A stretch of DNA of 6,919 nt from Giesbergeria sp. (GTDB lineage: Bacteria; Pseudomonadota; Gammaproteobacteria; Burkholderiales; Burkholderiaceae_C): the NCBI GenBank assembly GCA_030690515.1, contig JAUYGP010000415.1, positions 1 through 6,919 on the forward strand. Direction: 5' to 3'. Each line of letters opens with the position of its first letter. The first letter of the stretch is position 1. The notes under the pieces were generated by a model that did no database searches, was not told the DNA's origin, and was given only the letters and a program-made list of their open reading frames with translations. Shown here piece by piece: positions 1 to 5,758 of the stretch. The translations under genes were made by a program, and so were the position numbers.

Positions 1-1235
1 GCGTGCCCACCATGGTGGACAACGACCTGCGCCCTCTGGCCGACAAATACCTACAGGCGCTGGACGGACTGCGCAGCTTCATGGCGGCGCAACTGGCCGA
101 AAGCCAGCGCAGCACCAACACCCTGGCGTCAGCCAGTCAGATGCTGCTGGGTGTGGGCGCCGCAGTCGCCGTCGCCCTGGGGGCGTTGCTGGCGGTACTG
201 GTCACACGCTCCATCGTGTTGCCCATGCAGCAGGGTCGCAAGGCCGCAGAATGCATTGCCGACGGTGACCTGACACAGCCGCTGGACACCAGCGCCGGCG
301 ACGAAGCCGGCCAGTTGCTCCAAGCCCTGGCCACCATGCAGGGCAAGCTGGCCACCATTGTCAGCAACGTGCGCCGCAATGCCGAGGGCGTGGCCAACGC
401 CAGCGCTGAAATTGCCCAGGGCAACAACGACCTGTCGGCTCGCACCGAGCAGCAAGCCAGCGCGCTCGAGCAAACCTCGGCCTCCATGGAGCAACTGGGC
501 TCCACCGTGCGGCAGAACGCCGACAACGCCCGCCAGGCCAACCAGTTGGCCATGAGCGCCTCCACCGTGGCCGCTCAGGGCGGCGACGTGGTGGCCCAGG
601 TGGTGCAGACCATGAAGGGCATCAACGACAGCAGCCAAAAGATCGCGGACATCATCAGCGTCATTGATGGCATTGCATTTCAGACCAACATCCTGGCGCT
701 CAATGCGGCCGTCGAAGCGGCGCGGGCGGGCGAACAGGGCCGAGGGTTTGCCGTGGTGGCCAGTGAAGTGCGCAGCCTGGCCGGGCGCAGCGCCGATGCC
801 GCCAAGGAAATCAAGGCCCTCATTGGCGCCAGTGTGGAACGGGTGGAGGCGGGCTCCGCCCTGGTGGACCGCGCCGGCACCACCATGACCGAGGTGGTTC
901 AGGCCATCCGCCGCGTGACCGATATCGTGGGCGAAATCAGCGCCGCCAGCAGCGAGCAGAGCACCGGCGTAGGCCAGGTGGGCGAGGCCATCACGCAGAT
1001 GGACCAGGCCACCCAGCAGAATGCCGCCCTGGTCGAGCAAAGCGCCGCCGCTGCAGACAGCCTGCGTTCGCAGGCCGCGCAACTGGTGCAGGCCATGTCC
1101 GTGTTCCACACCGGCACGGGCAGCAGTGCTTCCGTGAAGTCACTGGCAGGCGGCGCCACGGCAGCGCGCACCGCCGCTCCGCGCAGCGTGCAGGGTCGCC
1201 CGGCGCAGCGCCAGATCGGCAACAACCACTCCTAA
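1..1235 (+). CDS. Methyl-accepting chemotaxis protein, 3' part (5' end cut by window edge)
   Basis: This is a transmembrane chemoreceptor that relays ligand or energy signals to CheW and CheA and adapts by glutamate methylation (family knowledge). The frame is open to the left edge, with its first full codon at base 3. The GTG at base 3 is not taken as the start, because the periplasmic sensor and the first membrane helix are missing. In visible-residue numbering, 1-45 are the end of the ligand-binding helix bundle, 47-69 are TM2, about 70-122 the HAMP domain, and about 123-365 the signalling coiled coil. The hairpin tip is unmistakable around residues 227-254 (FQTNILALNAAVEAARAGEQ, then GRGFAVVA). 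The tail after residue 370 is Ala/Ser/Thr-rich, ends in NNHS, and lacks a C-terminal NWETF-like pentapeptide, so CheR/CheB tethering of the enteric type is not expected. It ends with TAA, 39 bases from the convergent phosphatase gene. I see no clear terminator between them. Confidence 0.96.
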   Translation, partial: VPTMVDNDLRPLADKYLQALDGLRSFMAAQLAESQRSTNTLASASQMLLGVGAAVAVALGALLAVLVTRSIVLPMQQGRKAAECIADGDLTQPLDTSAGDEAGQLLQALATMQGKLATIVSNVRRNAEGVANASAEIAQGNNDLSARTEQQASALEQTSASMEQLGSTVRQNADNARQANQLAMSASTVAAQGGDVVAQVVQTMKGINDSSQKIADIISVIDGIAFQTNILALNAAVEAARAGEQGRGFAVVASEVRSLAGRSADAAKEIKALIGASVERVEAGSALVDRAGTTMTEVVQAIRRVTDIVGEISAASSEQSTGVGQVGEAITQMDQATQQNAALVEQSAAAADSLRSQAAQLVQAMSVFHTGTGSSASVKSLAGGATAARTAAPRSVQGRPAQRQIGNNHS

Positions 1236-1274
1236 ACACAACGCGCAGGCAAGGCCCTACCGTTGCAAAGTGCC

Positions 1275-1961
1275 TCAGGCGAGCACCAACTCCCGCAACG
1301 ACCCCACCCAGCCGTCGGCATCCACCGCCGTCACAGGCTGGCCATGGTTGTAGCCGTAGGTCACCAGCACCACCGGACAGCCTGCGCCGCGGGCGGCTTG
1401 GGCGTCGTTGCTGGAGTCACCCACCATCAGCGTGCGCGCTGGCAGGGTGCCCAGGGCTGCGCAGGTTTTGAGCAAGGGCAACGGGTCGGGCTTCTTGCGC
1501 TCGAAGGCGTCACCCCCAAACACATAAGTAAAGTATCCGTCCAGCCCCTTGGCCTGCAGCAGCGGCAGCGCAAAGGCGGTGGGTTTGTTGGTCAGGCAGG
1601 CCAGCGGCAGTCCCGCAGCGCGCAGTGCCTGCAGCCCTTCGACCACCCCAGGATAAACCGCAGCGTAGTGCCCGTTGATGGCCAGGTAATGCCGCTGGTA
1701 GCTGGGCCATGCACGGGCGTACAGCGCTTCCATTTCAATAGCTGCCAGCGCTTTACCTGCTTGCCCTAGAGCCTGTTTTAGTACCAAATTAAGCAGGTGC
1801 TCAGAACCCTTGCCCACCATGGTCTCGATCTGCTGTGCGGCAATGCCGGGCAGCCCCAGCTCGCGCAGCATGCGGTTGAGGGCCTCGGCAAAGTCGCCCA
1901 GGGTGTCGATCAGGGTGCCATCAAGATCGATGATGGCGGCGTCATAGCGGTCTGTTTTCAT
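1275..1961 (-). CDS. gph: HAD-superfamily phosphoglycolate phosphatase
   Basis: This cytoplasmic enzyme is predicted to hydrolyse 2-phosphoglycolate to glycolate and phosphate. The protein has 228 residues, normal for bacterial Gph. All HAD motifs are present: motif I DLDGT with nucleophile Asp12 and Asp14, motif II Thr124 in LTNK, motif III Lys157 in ERKKPDP, and motif IV GDSSND at 181-186. Residues about 20-100 form the helical cap of the HAD-IA class. The ATG at 1961 is chosen because it lies just before motif I. The frame stays open to 2039, but that extension overlaps the next gene and resembles nothing. No Shine-Dalgarno precedes 1961, while a GATAAT box sits about ten bases upstream. 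Residues 57-77 are encoded by an AT-richer repeat (separate entry). It is the last gene of the minus-strand cluster. It does not sit between rpe and trpE, the arrangement I remember for the housekeeping copy in related genomes, so it could be a paralogue acting on another small phosphate ester. Confidence 0.88.
   Translation of the reverse strand: MKTDRYDAAIIDLDGTLIDTLGDFAEALNRMLRELGLPGIAAQQIETMVGKGSEHLLNLVLKQALGQAGKALAAIEMEALYARAWPSYQRHYLAINGHYAAVYPGVVEGLQALRAAGLPLACLTNKPTAFALPLLQAKGLDGYFTYVFGGDAFERKKPDPLPLLKTCAALGTLPARTLMVGDSSNDAQAARGAGCPVVLVTYGYNHGQPVTAVDADGWVGSLRELVLA
1733..1791. repeat. AT-richer imperfect palindromic repeat inside gph, probably a Comamonadaceae dispersed repeat
   Basis: The stretch is visibly different from its surroundings, at about 44% G+C by hand count over 1731-1793 against roughly two-thirds nearby. 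On the plus strand it holds AATAGCTGCCAGCGCTT, then TACCTGCTTGCC, then CTAGAGCCTGTTTTAG. The left arm (AGCTGCCAGCGC) and right arm (GCCCTAGAGCC) are imperfect inverted repeats. From memory, this layout of ATAGCTG..AGCGCTT, a short loop, and ..CTAGAGCC plus a T-run matches a short repeat scattered between genes in Acidovorax, Polaromonas and related genera. I could not check this. Here it is read in frame as phosphatase residues 57-77 without a stop. Confidence 0.55.
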
Positions 1962-1969
1962 ACGGTGAT

Positions 1970-1978
1970 GGATTATCC
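1970..1978 (-). promoter_or_regulatory. Candidate -10 element for gph
   Basis: On the minus strand this reads GGATAATCC, containing GATAAT (five of six matches to TATAAT), in the gap between the SH3-like gene and gph. A transcript starting about seven bases downstream would begin within a few bases of the ATG at 1961, so it would be nearly leaderless. That fits the missing Shine-Dalgarno. No TTGACA-like -35 is found: the expected position falls inside the GC hairpin. Read-through from the upstream operon is the alternative. Confidence 0.3.
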
Positions 1979-1981
1979 GCA

Positions 1982-2001
1982 CCGGCGCCCCAGGGCGCCG
2001 G
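1982..2001 (-). other. Perfect GC-rich stem-loop between the SH3-like gene and gph
   Basis: CCGGCGCCC at 1982-1990 and GGGCGCCGG at 1993-2001 are perfect reverse complements, giving an 8-bp stem with a 4-base loop once the tightest pair opens. It begins 7 bases after the stop codon of the upstream gene. No U-run follows on the minus strand, so it is not a canonical intrinsic terminator. It could protect the 3' end of the SPFH-SH3 message or partly separate it from gph. Confidence 0.5.
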
Positions 2002-2008
2002 GCAGGCA

Positions 2009-3481
2009 TCACCGCAGGCTCAACGTCTGGCGTTTCCACGCGGCGTCCTGCCAGCGCTGGAACAGGGGCAGGGCCGCCACATCGCCCGTTACCCGCTCAA
2101 CAGACAGGCCATCGAGCCGCACCACCTCGAAACTGCGGCGGTAGCGCCCCTGGCCCCGGGCCTCGCGCGCCACCAGCATGCGCTGACCGCCAGGCACCCA
2201 GCCCGCCCACTCTGCCACGCCCGTCTCCGGCGCTGCGGCAGCCGGTGGCAGCACATCCGCCACCCAACCTTCCGTGGTCTTGCGCAGCACCCACAGTTCG
2301 CGCCAACCCTCCAGCGGCTGCACCGCCAGGGCCAGTGCCGTACCCTCCCGGTTGAGCCGGGCCGACGATGCCCACACCACGCCATAGGTGCAGCGGCGCA
2401 GCAGCGGCGCTTGCGGGCCGTGCCGGGCATCCACCAGCAGCACACAGGTTTCACCCGGAGCGCCCATCTCGGTCACCAGCACAGGGCGCGCACCCGGGGC
2501 CGCAGGACCGGCGGCGCCGGGCACCAGCGCCCAGCGCACCGCACCCACCCGCATGGCGGCGTCGTTGTAGGCGCTCTGGTCTTCGTCGGGCAGGTCGTTT
2601 TTGCTCACCCCGGCAAACTCGGTCAGCGCCCGGGCGGCCGATGCGGCCACAGCGGGGTGATGGATGTCCTTGCGTGCCTGCTGATAAGCCAGCGCGCTCC
2701 ACACCATGGCGCGGCGCATCTGAATGCGGTTGCGCAGGTAGGTCGGCAGTGCAGAAACCTCCACGCGCTCCAGCACCTGCGCCTGCCACTCCTGCACTGC
2801 GGCGCGCCCGTGCGCAGGCAGGTCCGGGTTGATGCACTCGGGCCGCGTCAGGCCCAGGGCAGCGCGGGCGCGCTGGTCAGGCGCGGCCTCCGGCATGGCG
2901 AGCACGCGGCGGAAGGCTTCACCGTCGTAGCAGACCTGCATGCGCCCTTCCACCTCGTAGGAGACAAAGCGCACGCCATAGCCCTGTGCCACGTCCAGGT
3001 GGGCCGACAGCGTGGCGCCCGGGGTTTTACCGGGCACCACGGCCGAGGCCCGGTAGGCCAGCCGGTCGGCCAGGGTGCCCAGCGCCTCCAGTGCCTGCGC
3101 CCCCTGCCCGCCCGCCAGCACTGGGCCGGGCGCCGCCTGCAGCCAGGCCGCCGTGAAGCCAATGCCCAGCGCCTCGGAGCCCGGCGTGTCGAGCACAAAA
3201 CGCAGCACGGCCAGCAACGCAGGAGCTTCATCCTCTGTCAACGCCACGCGCCGCACCTCACTGGCACGAATGAAGCCACCGCGCTCACGCTTGTGGTCCC
3301 ACACTTGCAAGTAGTCCATGCGCTCGCCGCGCACCTCCAGCATTTCGCCCTGCCACAGCGTGGTTTGCTGCTGGGCCGACTGGCGCGGGGCGGAACGCAG
3401 GCTGGCCTGGTCCTGCACCACGATGGCACTGCCCATGCTGGCCGCCATGGCGACGGCGGCCACAGTCGATGTGGTAATCAT
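2009..3481 (-). CDS. Exported SH3-like domain protein, otherwise uncharacterised
   Basis: The protein has 490 residues. Residues 1 to about 20 (small, hydrophobic, ending SMGSA) look like a short signal peptide or anchor lacking a strong positive start. About 25-80 fit a bacterial SH3-like fold: an ASLRSAP opening, then GEMLEVRGERMDYLQVW and a GGFIRASEVR close typical of SH3b domains. Residues 85-320 are mostly helical and unrecognised. About 330-465 alternate short strands with Trp-rich turns (WASSARLNREGTALALAV, WAGWVPGGQRMLVA), vaguely like WD40/TolB-type propeller blades, but I cannot assign a family. Cysteines at 184, 216, 346 and 364 could form disulfides outside the cytoplasm. The ATG at 3481 has GGAG nine bases upstream and lies 3 bases after the SPFH stop, so the two genes are surely co-transcribed. 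The role is unknown. Binding of peptidoglycan or of the SPFH partner is a guess from the SH3 fold. Confidence 0.85.
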   Translation of the reverse strand: MITTSTVAAVAMAASMGSAIVVQDQASLRSAPRQSAQQQTTLWQGEMLEVRGERMDYLQVWDHKRERGGFIRASEVRRVALTEDEAPALLAVLRFVLDTPGSEALGIGFTAAWLQAAPGPVLAGGQGAQALEALGTLADRLAYRASAVVPGKTPGATLSAHLDVAQGYGVRFVSYEVEGRMQVCYDGEAFRRVLAMPEAAPDQRARAALGLTRPECINPDLPAHGRAAVQEWQAQVLERVEVSALPTYLRNRIQMRRAMVWSALAYQQARKDIHHPAVAASAARALTEFAGVSKNDLPDEDQSAYNDAAMRVGAVRWALVPGAAGPAAPGARPVLVTEMGAPGETCVLLVDARHGPQAPLLRRCTYGVVWASSARLNREGTALALAVQPLEGWRELWVLRKTTEGWVADVLPPAAAAPETGVAEWAGWVPGGQRMLVAREARGQGRYRRSFEVVRLDGLSVERVTGDVAALPLFQRWQDAAWKRQTLSLR

Positions 3482-3484
3482 GGC

Positions 3485-4801
3485 TTATTGCTCCGTGGGG
3501 CTGGACAGGTCTTGCGCAGCCGCCTGGGCAGCGCGGTTGCCGCCGAGCAGCGCGGCACCGATAAAGTCGCCATTGGTCGGTGGCGGCGCGATGATGACCT
3601 GGATCTTGTCGGAGAGCTTATCGGCCAGGGTCTTCTGGATCAACAGCGGGTAACGGGTCACAAGCACCCCTTCGCGGGCCATCTGATCGGCATTCACCTT
3701 GCCAATGTGGTCGAGGCGGTAGGCCTCGGCTTCGGCCAGTTTCTGGCGGGCATCGGCCTCACCGTTGGCTTCGATGCGGCGGGCCTGGGCGTTGCCCTCA
3801 GCCGTCTTCACGCGGGCCACGCGCTCGGCCTCGGCTTCGAGCTGGCGCTGTTCGATCTGGCGCTGCTTGAAGGGCAGCACATGCTTCATGGCTTCTTCCT
3901 GGGCGCGGGCCGCAATCACCTGCTCGCGGGCAGCGGCCTCGGCGGCCACCTCCCGGCGGACCTTGTCGGCGTTGGCATCCAACTCGGTTTCTTTGACGCG
4001 CTTGTCCTTGAGTTCCAGCGTGTAGCGCATCTTCTCGGAGGCCAGCTCCTCGGCCAGCAAGCTGTCCATGCCCCGGCGGTACTCGGCGGGCAAATCAACC
4101 TTGCCAATCTGCAGGCTGCGCAGCGTGACACCATCGGCCGCCAGGCGGGCGCGCAATTCGGTCTCGATGATCTGGGCTATTTCAGCGCGCTTGGACGAGA
4201 AGATTTCACGCACCGTGTAGCGTGCGAACACCTTGTACACCAGCCCCTGCACAGCGGGCTCCACGATATCGGCGCCCACGTTGCTGGGCAGGTTGCCGGC
4301 CTTTGAGACCACTGCGGCCGGGTCGAGCGCGTAGCGCACGCTCAAATCCAAGCCCAGCGACAGGCCTTCGACCGACTGCAGCGGCGCACTGCCCTGGGCA
4401 TCGCGCATCTCTTGCGGGTGGTAGCTTTGGTCACGCAAGGAAAACACCCGCATGCGGTGCAGGCCCGGCAGCACCCACACGCTGCCATCGCGCCACTGGC
4501 TGACCGCACCGGTCAATTGATTCACCCGCACCCCCATCTCGCCCTGGCCCAGGGTCTGCACCGGCGGATGGCGGTACACCAGGGCCCCTGCGACGACCAG
4601 TGCCGCCACCACGGCCAGCCTGCGCAGGCTGCGGGCCGACGGCACCGGCCAAGGACGGCAAGGCGCATCGGCGCAGGAGGCGGGCGCCTGCTCCCCGGCC
4701 TCTTGCACATCCCCGGACACGGGTACGTGCAAGTCTTCTGTGGCTTTGGGCGTTGTGCGGCCCCGCAGGGTTTGCAGGGTGCGGTTCCAGGTGAATTTCA
4801 T
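3485..4801 (-). CDS. SPFH/band-7 (prohibitin-like) membrane protein with HflK-like topology
   Basis: The protein has 438 residues. Residues 1-60 are a polar tail with Cys43 and Cys48. Residues 61-77 (RLAVVAALVVAGALVYR) are the single membrane helix, preceded by RSLRR, which predicts the N-terminus inside and the rest in the periplasm, as in HflK. About 80-255 form the SPFH domain (QGEMGVRVNQLTG near the start; YTVREIFSSKRAEIAQIIE in the middle). About 250-375 form a long Ala/Glu/Arg coiled coil with the EGNAQARRIEANGEADA pattern of HflC- and prohibitin-like proteins. About 376-438 are a small C-terminal region with an IIAPPP strand. Family members assemble into large membrane rings that organise microdomains or modulate proteases; the client here is unknown. 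The ATG at 4801 is supported by a purine-rich ribosome site. The frame remains open to 5344, but that extension runs into the divergent regulator gene. It is the first gene of the minus-strand operon, 3 bases before the SH3-like gene. It is not hflK or hflC by context: there is no hflX, hfq or second SPFH gene. Confidence 0.92.
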   Translation of the reverse strand: MKFTWNRTLQTLRGRTTPKATEDLHVPVSGDVQEAGEQAPASCADAPCRPWPVPSARSLRRLAVVAALVVAGALVYRHPPVQTLGQGEMGVRVNQLTGAVSQWRDGSVWVLPGLHRMRVFSLRDQSYHPQEMRDAQGSAPLQSVEGLSLGLDLSVRYALDPAAVVSKAGNLPSNVGADIVEPAVQGLVYKVFARYTVREIFSSKRAEIAQIIETELRARLAADGVTLRSLQIGKVDLPAEYRRGMDSLLAEELASEKMRYTLELKDKRVKETELDANADKVRREVAAEAAAREQVIAARAQEEAMKHVLPFKQRQIEQRQLEAEAERVARVKTAEGNAQARRIEANGEADARQKLAEAEAYRLDHIGKVNADQMAREGVLVTRYPLLIQKTLADKLSDKIQVIIAPPPTNGDFIGAALLGGNRAAQAAAQDLSSPTEQ

Positions 4802-4808
4802 GGCAATT

Positions 4809-4813
4809 CTCTC
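4809..4813 (-). promoter_or_regulatory. Ribosome binding site that fixes the SPFH start
   Basis: On the minus strand GAAGAGAG lies upstream of the ATG at 4801, with its GAGAG core seven bases away. It is the only purine-rich site correctly placed before a start in this frame, and the membrane helix and SPFH domain follow at the expected distance. It decides against the longer open frame. Confidence 0.6.
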
Positions 4814-4985
4814 TTCGGTCGGACGGTGTTTTTGGTCTGCTTCTGGACCACCGCTCCAGGGCGGCCCATTGAGCGTTGATTCTTCGCATGCAGCCCGGAA
4901 GCAACAATGCGGCGCCCATGCCAAAGCACCCCCTGTAGCGGTGTATTCACTCCGCCCCCGGAAGAAAAACTCACACCATGGGCCG

Positions 4986-5009
4986 TGGGTGGCCGGGATA
5001 ATCCACCCA
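4986..5009 (+). promoter_or_regulatory. Perfect 7-bp inverted repeat around the regulator's -10 box (candidate operator)
   Basis: TGGGTGG at 4986-4992 and CCACCCA at 5003-5009 are exact reverse complements, 17 bases centre to centre, with a 10-base spacer that contains the GATAAT box. The placement would let a dimeric protein block or reshape the promoter. As RNA it would form a 7-bp hairpin only if transcription starts further upstream. Confidence 0.4.
4997..5002 (+). promoter_or_regulatory. Candidate -10 element of the two-component operon
   Basis: GATAAT differs from TATAAT at one base and lies 27 bases before the ATG at 5030, predicting a leader of roughly 20 bases. The -35 position (about 4974-4979, CACCAT) does not match TTGACA, as expected for a promoter that needs an activator. 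The leader has no clear Shine-Dalgarno. Confidence 0.4.
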
Positions 5010-5029
5010 GCACGACTCCAGACCCGCCC

Positions 5030-5749
5030 ATGACCCGTATCGCCGTGATCGAAGATGACCTGCCCACCAGCAACCAGCTGGCGGGCTGGATTCGCAGTGC
5101 GCGCAGCGGCATCGTGATCGACCAGTGGTTCACCCGCGATGACGCAGAGGCGGCGCTGGCCCGCGAACACTACGACGCCGTGGTGCTGGACATCGAGCTG
5201 GGCCGTGAGCGGCACGCTGGGGTGGCGCTCATCAACGCCATCAACAAGCTGCACCAGGGCACGCCCGTGCTGGTGGTCTCCGCCATGCCTGCGGCCATCT
5301 ACCGCAGCATCATGAAGGCCCTGGACGCCTGGGACTATCTGCAAAAAACCACCTTCGAAGAAGCCGACTTCATCGACACCTTTCTAGACATCCTGCGCAC
5401 CACCCAGACCCAGACACCGCAAGCCACCGCCACTGAGGCGGGCGACGTTTTGGTGCTCGATCCGCTGTGGCAGCGCACACCCACCTGGCGCGGCGAGCGC
5501 ATCAACCTGCCGCTGACCGCACAGCGCATCCTGGCCACCCTGCACCAGCGCTGCGGCGAAGTAGTGTCTTACGACGATCTGTTTGAGGTGGTGAAAAGCG
5601 GGCGCAACCGCGACAACGTACGCAAGCATGTGAGCACCATCCGCGAGGCCCTGCGCGAGGTCGATCCGGGGTTCGAAGGCATCGAGAACGTGCCCATGCG
5701 CGGCTTTCGCTGGGTGGACAGCACCCCCAGTCCGGCCCGCCGAAAGTAG
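5030..5749 (+). CDS. OmpR/PhoB-type DNA-binding response regulator
   Basis: The protein has 239 residues, typical for the family. It is phosphorylated by a partner kinase and then binds DNA to control transcription. The receiver domain (about 1-120) has the acidic pocket Glu8-Asp9, phospho-acceptor Asp54 (VVLDIELG), switch Ser84 and Tyr103, and Lys106. The residue after Lys106 is Thr rather than the usual Pro. A linker of about 20 residues rich in Thr, Gln and Pro follows. The winged-helix domain is about 145-232, with recognition helix NRDNVRKHVSTIREAL and wing ending RGFRWV. The ATG at 5030 is chosen because MTRIAVIEDD aligns with receiver starts and the -10 candidate lies just before it. 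An in-frame ATG at 4907 would add 41 unrelated residues. The predicted sensor kinase gene follows after 9 bases. Targets are unknown. The divergent SPFH operon and its own promoter are the obvious candidates by position. Confidence 0.95.
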   Translation: MTRIAVIEDDLPTSNQLAGWIRSARSGIVIDQWFTRDDAEAALAREHYDAVVLDIELGRERHAGVALINAINKLHQGTPVLVVSAMPAAIYRSIMKALDAWDYLQKTTFEEADFIDTFLDILRTTQTQTPQATATEAGDVLVLDPLWQRTPTWRGERINLPLTAQRILATLHQRCGEVVSYDDLFEVVKSGRNRDNVRKHVSTIREALREVDPGFEGIENVPMRGFRWVDSTPSPARRK

Positions 5750-5758
5750 GCCACCACC

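Larger units (their letters stand above)
4802..5029. promoter_or_regulatory. Divergent control region between the SPFH operon and the two-component genes
   Basis: This 228-base non-coding region must hold the promoters of both divergent units. On the regulator side there is a GATAAT box inside an inverted repeat (separate entries). On the SPFH side I find only a weak candidate on the minus strand, TTGTTG, then 17 bases, then AAGAAT, about 77 bases before the ATG, and would not rely on it. Small partial inverted repeats occur at 4843-4859 (CTGGA/TCCAG) and 4938-4955 (GCGG/CCGC). Both are short enough to be chance. Confidence 0.7.

Noticed and set aside
129..1109. Minus-strand open frame of 326 codons opposite the chemoreceptor
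   Set aside because: The sense strand encodes an unmistakable chemoreceptor signalling domain. The antisense product is low-complexity Gly/His/Leu-rich.
1236..1274. Terminator between the convergent chemoreceptor and phosphatase genes
   Set aside because: Only AGGCA/TGCCT arms (1247-1251 and 1271-1275) with a 19-base loop and no U-run are present, which is too weak to call.
1962..2039. N-terminal extension of gph to 2039
   Set aside because: It adds 26 residues before HAD motif I, which normally lies within about 15 residues of the start, and it overlaps the upstream gene.
2411..4306. Very long plus-strand open frame (631 codons) opposite the SH3-like and SPFH genes
   Set aside because: It is an antisense shadow. 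The minus-strand proteins have clear SPFH and SH3 domain patterns, while the plus product is His/Gly/Leu/Gln-rich with no domain. Long antisense frames are common in high-G+C genes.
4843..4859. Small inverted repeat CTGGA/TCCAG in the divergent region
   Set aside because: Five-base arms around a 7-base loop are expected by chance in a 228-base region.
4978..5001. Seven-codon upstream open frame (MGRGWPG) ending in the inverted repeat
   Set aside because: It would only be transcribed from a promoter upstream of the GATAAT box, and its nearest purine-rich stretch is too far away. It is too short to separate from chance.
4802..5344. N-terminal extension of the SPFH frame up to 5344
   Set aside because: It would overlap the first 315 bases of the response regulator on the opposite strand, has no domain similarity, and a good ribosome site marks 4801 as the start.
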